NCBI RefSeq assembly: GCF_000337915.1
Contig: NZ_AOJE01000010.1
Location: 34,740 to 93,212, forward strand
DNA length: 58,473 bases
Direction of reading: 5' to 3'
Origin: Halorubrum saccharovorum DSM 1137
Lineage (GTDB): Archaea; Halobacteriota; Halobacteria; Halobacteriales; Haloferacaceae
Below are positions 43,633-50,365 of the stretch, piece after piece. Within the stretch, counting starts at the first letter, position 1; every line of letters starts with the position of its first letter. The notes beneath the pieces were generated by a model, which ran no database searches, had not been told where the DNA came from, and was given only the letters and a program-made list of their open reading frames with translations. The position numbers and the translations under genes are program-made.

Positions 43633-44274
43633 ATGCGAACAGACACCACGGTTCGCGACGTGATGCATCGCGAGTTCCTCGGCGTGAGCGAGTCGGACCC
43701 GCTGCGCGACGCGGCGGCGCTTTTAGTCGACGAGGAAACGAACTGCCTCGTCGTCCTCCGGGGCGGCGAGTCCGTCGGTCGGCTGGGCTGTCGGGACGCC
43801 CTCGGTGCACTTCTCGACACGGGCGGCGACGAAGGCGGCGAAGGCGGCGAAGGCGACGGCGACCTCACGGTCGGGTCGGTCATGGGACCGCCGCTCCCGA
43901 CGGTGGCGCCCGACGACTCGCTGGCCGCCGTCGAGGAGCGGCTCGTCGCGGAGGGGTCCGACCGGATCGTCGTCGTCGAAGACGGCGAGGCGGTCGGCGT
44001 CGTCACCGGTGGCGACGTGCTCGCCGCGGGCGCGCCCCGGAGCGGCGACGGCGTCCACGACCCCCTCAGCGACGGGGAAGCGACCGGAGAGCCCCGACGC
44101 GGAGACACGGCGATGATGGGGTCTGACGGCGGCGTCGACCCCGCCGTGGAGGCGTCCTCTACCGACGCGTCGGGATCGCCGACGCAGGGCGTCTGCGAGA
44201 GCTGCGGGGCGCTCGTCCCCGACCTCGTGAGCGCGAACGGGCAGGCGGTCTGTCCCGAGTGTCGCGAGGTGTGA
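43633..44274 (+). CDS. CBS-domain protein with C-terminal zinc ribbon
   Basis: 213 aa. Two CBS repeats (VRDVMHREFLGVSESDPLRD and VGSVMGPPLPTVAPDDSLAA), separated by a Gly/Asp/Glu linker built from GGCGAAGGC-like units, form one Bateman module that may bind AMP, ATP or SAM. The C-terminus CESCGALVPDLVSANGQAVC with CPEC is a rubredoxin-like zinc ribbon. Such proteins may be regulators; no partner is nearby. Confidence 0.87.
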   Translation: MRTDTTVRDVMHREFLGVSESDPLRDAAALLVDEETNCLVVLRGGESVGRLGCRDALGALLDTGGDEGGEGGEGDGDLTVGSVMGPPLPTVAPDDSLAAVEERLVAEGSDRIVVVEDGEAVGVVTGGDVLAAGAPRSGDGVHDPLSDGEATGEPRRGDTAMMGSDGGVDPAVEASSTDASGSPTQGVCESCGALVPDLVSANGQAVCPECREV

Positions 44275-44345
44275 CTCGATCCGCCGGCACCGCCTCGTTC
44301 TGCCGCCGGTAGGCTCAAACGCCCGGCGTGCCGAAGGCCGATCGA

Positions 44346-44897
44346 ATGGATGACAGCGACGGCGTGCGCGTCACGCCCGCCAGCGTCGACGACGTGGACC
44401 TCCTCACCGACCTGTGGGTCGCTCTCGCCGAGGGACAGCGGGCGCACGGGTCGACGCTGCTGTCCGAGGGGAACCGCGGGGCGGTCCGGGAGTGGGTCGC
44501 GCGCTCGGTGGTCACCGGTGAGATCCTCGTCGCGCGCGAAGACGACGACGAGCCGGTCGGATTCGTCGGGTTCGAGCTCGATCGGGGCGGCTACGAGCGC
44601 GACCGCACCCGCGGGGTCGTGAGCAACCTGTTCGTCGTCCCCGAGCGACGCGGCGAGGGGATCGGCGCCGACCTGCTCGACGCGGCCGAGCGAGCCCTCC
44701 GCGAGGCGGGCGCCGAGACCGTCGCGCTGGAGGCGCTCGCCGCTAACGAGCGCGCCCGCGAGTTCTACGCGGCGGAGGGGTACGAGCCGCACCGCGTGGA
44801 GCTGACGAAGTCGCTGACGGCGAGTGGCGAGGAGGAAGAAGACGGCGCTGACGACGGAGGCGGGAGAGAGGGAGACGGCGACGACCGGAGCGACTGA
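44346..44897 (+). CDS. GNAT-family N-acetyltransferase
   Basis: 183 aa from ATG 44346. The core has SNLFVVPERRGEGIGADLLD, the acetyl-CoA pyrophosphate loop (R-x-x-G-x-G/A), and LEALAANERAREFYAAEGYE. The substrate is unknown. The C-terminal ~30 residues are an acidic, disordered tail. Confidence 0.87.
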   Translation: MDDSDGVRVTPASVDDVDLLTDLWVALAEGQRAHGSTLLSEGNRGAVREWVARSVVTGEILVAREDDDEPVGFVGFELDRGGYERDRTRGVVSNLFVVPERRGEGIGADLLDAAERALREAGAETVALEALAANERAREFYAAEGYEPHRVELTKSLTASGEEEEDGADDGGGREGDGDDRSD

Positions 44898-44992
44898 CCG
44901 CGACATCGCGAGGCCCTGACGACGACATCGCGTCTCGTCACCTTCGCCGAAAGCGACACGCACTCATAGGAGGACCGAGTACGCCCGCCTGC

Positions 44993-45066
44993 GCCAGGGG
45001 AGCATGGGCGGTTCATGCACTCGACTTGTAATCGAGACTTCCGGGGTTCAAATCCCTGCCCTGGCT
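44993..45066 (+). tRNA. tRNA-Thr (anticodon TGT)
   Basis: 74 nt without CCA. Acceptor GCCAGGG pairs with CCCTGGC, the discriminator is T, the D arm is GCAT-GGGCGGTTC-ATGC, the anticodon stem is CTCGA/TCGAG with loop CTTGTAA, and the T arm is CGGGG-TTCAAAT-CCCTG. It marks the boundary between core chromosome and the CRISPR-carrying accessory region. A CCCCT/AGGGG hairpin follows at ~45,087-45,102. Confidence 0.95.
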
Positions 45067-45144
45067 TCGTACGATTCGTTCAATTTCCCCTGCTAAAGGG
45101 GAGTTCGCACCTAATACAACTAGTGTCCACCCAAATAAAATGGG

Positions 45145-47322
45145 GTGTCGTGCGAGCCGACCCGTGGCTCCGCGCGCCAGCTGCGACGGAAGGGGGTGGT
45201 CGCAGTGACCGACCCGGACGACTTCTTCGGGCAGCTCGACGAGGCCGAGGTAGTCACTGACGACCAGACGGATTCTGTCGAAACATCGGTCGAGCAGACG
45301 GAAGCGGATGCACTCCGGGCAGATGCGGATACGACAGCCAACTCAACCACATCTACGGGGTCACGGCGACGAACCGTTAACCCCCGATACATCGCCAGAT
45401 GTCGCTTCTGTCAGAGTAAATTCAAACAACACCGCATCGCGGCGAGACACGAGGGCAGATGCGACGCGGAACCGGTCACGCAGTGTCGATACTGCGGCGA
45501 GGTGCATACCCGGACCGACGACCCAGAAATTCATCTCAAGACCTGTGAGGCGTACGAGCGCGCCGAGAAACGCCTCGACGACGAGGCCGAGTCGGATGGG
45601 GCCGACAGCGATGAGGAGACCAACTCCGGCGACGAACACTTCTCTCGGCGGTTCATCGACCCACAACCCCACGAGTTCCACGCGTATCTCAAATGGGATT
45701 GTTCGGATCTTGACAATCCGCTTCGGTCTTACTTCGGGCTTCGGTCGCTACAGGGCGAACACGACTTTGAAGAATATGGTCCGCTCGAAACGACGACGGA
45801 AATCAATGGTCAAGAGTGGAACGTAGATTTCGGATTCAAACGCTGCGGTATTGCCCCCCGAAATGTCGAAAATTTCCAACTCGAAGAGGTGAGAGAGTAC
45901 AAAGTCTACGTGTATCCGAAGGGGTATGATTCGTACGTAGATGCCAAGTCAGAGGCACGGAAGCGCGTGTACTTCCGTATCTCTCCCCGGTGGCCGGATA
46001 TCGAGACTAAGGAAGGGTATAGTGCGATGTCCAACCCCTACGACTTGGAGGGATACGACGTGGAAGTTGAGGGCTCATATTGGGACTTCGAGCAGTATCC
46101 AACGGTGCTCCGGCAGTCGCTCGATGCGCTCGCAACGCGTCAGGGATTCCGGTTCAACAGTCCGACCCCGATCTATCCGAGCGACTTCGATGAGGATCGG
46201 ATTCATAAGTCGTCGAACATCGTCGACGCGGAGCTGTACGTCAGAGTACTCAACGGAGAGACCGGTAAGGTCATCGCGTACGACGGAACGCTTCACGAAA
46301 TCTCCCTGTTGCTCGCCGGCGACCGCGAAGGGTACGCGAAGTCCGTCCGTGACGACCGGGAGTGTCCCGGTCACTACCATACCGCGACCATCGATTCTCG
46401 TCGTGCCGGCGAGTTAGTCGGCGGTCACGAATTGGCGAAGGAGTTCAAGCACTATCACATGCGAAACCCCGACGCCGTCGAGGGAACGCCACTCGAAAAC
46501 CCGAAGATCGGGGTCTCCTTCCAGAATTCGATCCACGACGACACGCTGTACTGGAACGACCTCGACACGCTCGTCACGGAGCTCGACGAGGCGCTGTTGA
46601 ACGTTCTCAACTGGTCGAGCATTCCGACCCGCCCGGACGGCCAGATGTTCGTCGACGACGACTATTTCGAGGTGACCGGTTCTCGTCGGTGGCGGAAGCT
46701 TCTCCCCGACCGTCTGCCACGAATCGAGGACAAACAAGACGACCAGATCTTCGCGACGGCGGCGCGGATGAACGAGACGGACACAGAGCTGGTCGAGACG
46801 CTCCTCACGGACGGCGGAGAGACATCTCCGAAGCAGTTGGCCCAATCCATCGACGTTCATATCGACACCGTCTATCGCGCTCTCAAGCGGCTCTCGCCGC
46901 TCGTGGATCATACCTACGGGGAGGTTCAACTCGGATCGAAGTACATCGCCCAGGAGCTCACGGGCTACATCGACTCGGTGTCGAACAGCATCAAGTCCGG
47001 CTTGGAGAACGCTCTTGACGGGCTCACCAGAGCGGAGGCTCACGCCGGTGACGACGACCCGTGGAGTCGGTGGCTCGACAGATACGGCGGGGAGATCAGC
47101 CGAACCGAGGGTGCCGATCCGGATGATCTCGACATCGGATTCCGGGCCGATACTCTCACTGAGGCGCGTCGTCTCCTCCGGAGTGGGGCGAGCCAGTGGT
47201 CGAAGGTGACGGGCGAGGACCTTCGGCAGTTCGCGTTCGAGTTCGCGCCAAAAATCACTCTCGTCGACGGTCGCGTATACGAACCCCGCCACTTTGCCGA
47301 CGCGCTAGGAACCCCCGGCTAG
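45145..47322 (+). CDS. Large zinc-finger/HTH protein, unknown function (mobile-element-like)
   Basis: 725 aa from GTG 45145; GTG 45205 (MTDPDDFFGQL) is an alternative. Residues ~85-135 hold two Cys/His zinc knuckles (CRFCQSKFKQHRIAARHEGR then Cys, and CRYCGEVHTRTDDPEIHLKT then Cys). A large middle part (~170-520) has no known domain, with conserved-looking YWDFEQYPTVLRQSLDALAT and HTATIDSRRAGELVGGHELA. A helix-turn-helix lies at ~560-610 (SPKQLAQSIDVHIDTVYRAL). It is typical of haloarchaeal viral or plasmid gene sets and sits directly after tRNA-Thr. A role in replication or regulation of an element is only a guess. Confidence 0.7.
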   Translation: MSCEPTRGSARQLRRKGVVAVTDPDDFFGQLDEAEVVTDDQTDSVETSVEQTEADALRADADTTANSTTSTGSRRRTVNPRYIARCRFCQSKFKQHRIAARHEGRCDAEPVTQCRYCGEVHTRTDDPEIHLKTCEAYERAEKRLDDEAESDGADSDEETNSGDEHFSRRFIDPQPHEFHAYLKWDCSDLDNPLRSYFGLRSLQGEHDFEEYGPLETTTEINGQEWNVDFGFKRCGIAPRNVENFQLEEVREYKVYVYPKGYDSYVDAKSEARKRVYFRISPRWPDIETKEGYSAMSNPYDLEGYDVEVEGSYWDFEQYPTVLRQSLDALATRQGFRFNSPTPIYPSDFDEDRIHKSSNIVDAELYVRVLNGETGKVIAYDGTLHEISLLLAGDREGYAKSVRDDRECPGHYHTATIDSRRAGELVGGHELAKEFKHYHMRNPDAVEGTPLENPKIGVSFQNSIHDDTLYWNDLDTLVTELDEALLNVLNWSSIPTRPDGQMFVDDDYFEVTGSRRWRKLLPDRLPRIEDKQDDQIFATAARMNETDTELVETLLTDGGETSPKQLAQSIDVHIDTVYRALKRLSPLVDHTYGEVQLGSKYIAQELTGYIDSVSNSIKSGLENALDGLTRAEAHAGDDDPWSRWLDRYGGEISRTEGADPDDLDIGFRADTLTEARRLLRSGASQWSKVTGEDLRQFAFEFAPKITLVDGRVYEPRHFADALGTPG

Positions 47323-47439
47323 CGCGACACCTCGTGAGAGGCATCACTATCGATTCGGGTAGTTAGCGGATTATTTTGCTTCTTTTCTGACGGTGATCGC
47401 GACTAGTTCGTCGATCTCTCGCTCCCTGAGTGACTACAC

Positions 47440-47620
47440 TTTCTCCCGCACCGCCCTAACTCCGAGGTGGGGTACCCACCTCTCCGTTAGGTGTGTGGCT
47501 AAGGAGCCACTGGAGTAAACCACTGCCTCGCTTCGCTCGGCAGATTACAGCAAAAACACAGGAGGTCGGCGCGCCTGACTCGGCGCGCCTTGCTACCGTT
47601 GCTTACCGTAGCAAATTCTC
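47440..47620. other. Hairpin-rich intergenic region
   Basis: This lies between the large zinc-finger gene and the CRISPR fossil repeats, in a stretch of 379 bases without a gene. It contains, in order: a hairpin GAGGTGGG-GTA-CCCACCTC (47464-47482) extended by CTAAC/GTTAG across symmetric TCC bulges, TGGCT-AAGG-AGCCA, a GGCGCGCC direct and inverted pair near 47,560-47,583, and TTGCTAC/GTAGCAA (47590-47614). No ORF is credible. It could be a structured RNA, a terminator cluster or an element end. Confidence 0.5.
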
Positions 47621-47636
47621 CAACAAATTATAGCGC

Positions 47637-47665
47637 GCTTCAGTCCGCAAAATTCCATCTGTAAG
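47637..47665 (-). repeat. Fossil CRISPR repeat
   Basis: GCTTCAGTCC followed by ATCTGTAAG at its other end matches about 21 of 30 positions of the CRISPR repeat. It is exactly 36 nt, one spacer length, away from the next degenerate repeat at 47702. This makes it a decayed repeat of the array's old end. Confidence 0.6.
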
Positions 47666-47701
47666 CTTCGACGATCCCGCAATCAATTTGATTGACGTAA
47701 C

Positions 47702-48389
47702 GTCTCAATCCAACAAGAATCGTCTGAAACCTTGCATCCCGTCGACGACGCTGTCGCGCAAGCTCGCCGAGGCTTCAACCCCACAATGGTTCGTCTGAAA
47801 GCTCGTTGCGCGGCGATACACGGTTGACGCAATTTCTTGCTTCAACCCCACAAGGGTTCGTCTGAAAGCACGTCCGAGTCGATCAGGTTGTGGCAGAGGT
47901 TGCTTCAACCCCACAAGGGTTCGTCTGAAAGGGATATCGGCGGGGACCCGAGCGTGGTCTACAACGGGCTTCAACCCCACAAGGGTTCGTCTGAAAGCGT
48001 CGCGGAATTGGCTGCCCAGCCCCTCACGGGTGCTTCAACCCCACAAGGGTTCGTCTGAAAGGAGTTCGACAGCGATGTCTCGGTGTACTTCTCGTAGCTT
48101 CAACCCCACAAGGGTTCGTCTGAAAGCCGCTGTCTGGACCGGCGCCGCGATCCGCGCGGCGCTTCAACCCCACAAGGGTTCGTCTGAAAGTGCGTTGGAC
48201 TGTACATCTGAACCAAGGTCGAGGACGCTTCAACCCCACAAGGGTTCGTCTGAAAGTGGTCTCCCCCTGGATGTCGTCGTCCTCGAAGGCAGCTTCAACC
48301 CCACAAGGGTTCGTCTGAAACGCTCCTGGTCTGTTCGTCGGCAAACGTGTTGACCCTGAGCTTCAACCCCACAAGTGTTCGTCTGAAAC
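47702..48389 (-). CRISPR. CRISPR array 1 (type I-B), 11 repeats, 10 spacers
   Basis: Repeats of 30 bp start at 47772, 47839, 47902, 47968, 48032, 48097, 48161, 48227, 48292 and 48360, with a degenerate 29-nt copy at 47702. In the crRNA sense (minus strand) the repeat begins CTTTCAGACG (GTTTCAGACG in the two leader-proximal copies) and ends GTTGAAGC, which should form the 5' handle. Spacers are 33-41 bp. The leader is on the right (48390-48462), so the degenerate end at the left is the oldest. The repeat closely resembles the Haloferax volcanii type I-B repeat. Confidence 0.97.
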
Positions 48390-48462
48390 GGTGGCTGATT
48401 TAGGCACCATGGCCGGTCTACTGGCTCCTCACACACAAGCGTTCCGTCGACCTCCAGTAACC
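48390..48462 (-). promoter_or_regulatory. Leader of CRISPR array 1
   Basis: On the minus strand this reads GGTTACTGGAGGTCGACGG, then TTGTGTGTGAG, TAGACCG, TGGTGC and CAGCCACC directly before the first repeat. The same blocks with the same spacing precede array 2, which identifies this as the leader used for transcription and spacer integration. Confidence 0.85.
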
Positions 48463-48499
48463 TCTGATCCACAGGGTCGATGATACTCGTCTGCCCAGA

Positions 48500-48760
48500 C
48501 TAGAGAAACCGACTGTCTTCGGCAGGGTCCTCACCATACACGGTTCGATCCACAAGCGTTTCTGATGAGAGTTCGTAAATTATCACACTCTCACCGGTTA
48601 TGAGGAGGTCTTCGATAGAATTTCGAAGTTTTGAGAGGTCTCCTTCTGTGATGTGACCTTCAAGCACCGAGTTCTGTACGTGGGTGAGATAGCGCCGACA
48701 GAGTTTCAACATCCGTTGGGTCCGTTCCGCCTCCATATCGTAGACTAATACCACGTACAT
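48500..48760 (-). CDS. cas2: Cas2
   Basis: 86 aa from ATG 48760, which shares one base with the cas1 stop. MYVVLVYDMEAERTQRMLKL is the Cas2 ferredoxin-like strand with the conserved Asp8. It forms the integrase complex with Cas1 that inserts new spacers. It is the last gene of the cas operon, 110 nt from array 1. Confidence 0.95.
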   Translation of the reverse strand: MYVVLVYDMEAERTQRMLKLCRRYLTHVQNSVLEGHITEGDLSKLRNSIEDLLITGESVIIYELSSETLVDRTVYGEDPAEDSRFL

Positions 48761-49752
48761 CACCACCACCTCCGGAACGCCTCATACGGCTCGTCGGCGA
48801 GAAGGTGCTTTTTGAGCTTGTAGGCCTCCAGTCGCAAGAGGTACTGATAGCTCACCTTTCGATCGAGCCGAGGATGGTCGACCGTCTCCTCTAGGGTTTT
48901 CTCGAATTCTCTCGTATACGTCTTGCGGCCAGATTCGGAGAGGAGACAGGCACCGACTTCGGAGCGGAAGTCCGATTCGGAGAGCTGTTGACGGTTGAAC
49001 AGCCGGAACATCACGCGGTCCGCGATCACCGGCTTGAACAGGTCGGCGATGTCAAGTGAGAGCGAATAGCGCCGCTCACCGGGCTCGTGGAGGTAGCTCA
49101 CGGAGGGCTCAAGCGCGGTGGCACGAATGGCAGAGACGCAGTTTGCGTACACGAGCGAGTTACCGAACGAAATTACACTGTTCACCTCGTCTGTCGGGGG
49201 GTCGAAGTGTCGCCCATTAAAGGGGTAATTGTCGGGGAGGATTGTTGAGAAAGTTCTGTAGTACGCCTTTCTCGCCGTAGCTTCGACGCCCATGAGCTCA
49301 GGCACGTTGTCGGTGTCGTCAATTAGCTCGGCGGCATCATCCAGTCCGTCGAGCGCTCGTTGGAGGTCCCGTCCACGGTTGTGGTAGTAGGAGACATTCG
49401 AGCGCATGTTGTGAATGCTTCCGGCGACGAACTCACGGGCGATTCGAAGCCGGTGATCGTCGTCCTCGTAGGCGGAGACCTGAGCGACGACCGTTTGACC
49501 GGATGTCTGGCCTTTCTCCGGCATGACCGAGCCGGCGTAATAGTCCTTCCAGCCAAACACGTGGGCTGCGACCCCTTCGTTGTTGAGGAACGAAACGAAG
49601 CGCGTGTTGAAATCGATCTGCCCGTGGAGGAACACGGCCTCCGCGTGTTCGATCGGAATATGCTTTTTCTCGCCATCATCGGTGACGACGCGAAGCGTAT
49701 CGTCTCGTCGTTCGATGTGTCCGTCGGAGAATACGTGGTAGTTCTTGTCCAT
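48760..49752 (-). CDS. cas1: Cas1 (type I-B)
   Basis: 330 aa from ATG 49752 (MDKNYHVFSDGHIERRDDTL). The metal-binding residues are visible as Glu in MGVEATARKAYY, His in SYLHEPGERRYSLSLDIADL and Asp in the same stretch. It catalyses spacer integration. Its start is 1 nt after the cas4 stop. Confidence 0.96.
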   Translation of the reverse strand: MDKNYHVFSDGHIERRDDTLRVVTDDGEKKHIPIEHAEAVFLHGQIDFNTRFVSFLNNEGVAAHVFGWKDYYAGSVMPEKGQTSGQTVVAQVSAYEDDDHRLRIAREFVAGSIHNMRSNVSYYHNRGRDLQRALDGLDDAAELIDDTDNVPELMGVEATARKAYYRTFSTILPDNYPFNGRHFDPPTDEVNSVISFGNSLVYANCVSAIRATALEPSVSYLHEPGERRYSLSLDIADLFKPVIADRVMFRLFNRQQLSESDFRSEVGACLLSESGRKTYTREFEKTLEETVDHPRLDRKVSYQYLLRLEAYKLKKHLLADEPYEAFRRWW

Positions 49753-49753
49753 A

Positions 49754-50365
49754 TTAACACCAGCAGAAGTCGTGATAGGCACACGACGAGCAGAAGGGCT
49801 TTTCGATGGCTTCGGGCGGCGTGTCGTTCGTGACGACGCGGTGGATTCCACGGATCGTGTCCTCTACCTTTTCGCGGCGCTCGTCGTCGAGTTCGACCGA
49901 TTCGCGTGTTCGTTCGGTCGGGTGAACGAGCACACCGTCGCGCTCGACGCCCACAAACTCTTCGAGATACCAGAGGTAGTACGACAGTTGCATCTTCGCC
50001 GGTTCCACCAGCGACGAGGAGGGTTTGATCTCGACGACGCGTCCGTCCTGTAGGAGGTCGAGTGACACCATCCCAAGCGAGAGGTTGTCTCGTTCCTCCT
50101 CGTAGGCCGTGTCGTCGACACGAGTGCCGCGAACCACGGAGGGATTCTCTCGGTCGATCTCGAGATGCCGGCTAGCGAACCAGAGTTCGCGCTCGCAGAC
50201 GACATAGTACTGTATCATCACACCCGTCACGCGGAAGGGGTCATCGTCGCGCTCTCCGGCGACGGTCTCCCGAAGACGCTTGACGGGATCCACGCCGTCG
50301 AAATCCCCTCCAGCAGCACCGGATTTTCTATCTCTATTTCCACCTGCCCCGTTTGTCGGGGTCAT
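49754..50365 (-). CDS. cas4: Cas4 nuclease
   Basis: 203 aa. Cys57 (YYVVCERELWF) and the C-terminal cluster CSSCAYHDFCWC (192-203) provide 4Fe-4S ligands, and VSLDLLQDGRVVEIKPSSSL holds the RecB-like nuclease residues. It trims prespacers and helps PAM selection. Its start overlaps the cas3 stop by 4 nt. Confidence 0.93.
   Translation of the reverse strand: MTPTNGAGGNRDRKSGAAGGDFDGVDPVKRLRETVAGERDDDPFRVTGVMIQYYVVCERELWFASRHLEIDRENPSVVRGTRVDDTAYEEERDNLSLGMVSLDLLQDGRVVEIKPSSSLVEPAKMQLSYYLWYLEEFVGVERDGVLVHPTERTRESVELDDERREKVEDTIRGIHRVVTNDTPPEAIEKPFCSSCAYHDFCWC

Noticed and set aside
44993-47700. A second island bounded by a copy of the tRNA-Thr 3' end
   Set aside because: No repeat of the tRNA-Thr 3' end was found to the right within the window and no integrase is present; the right boundary, if any, is outside.
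47705-48353. Several ORFs inside CRISPR array 1
   Set aside because: They translate the repeat (recurring LQPHKGSSES or FRRTLVGLK) and have no meaning as proteins.
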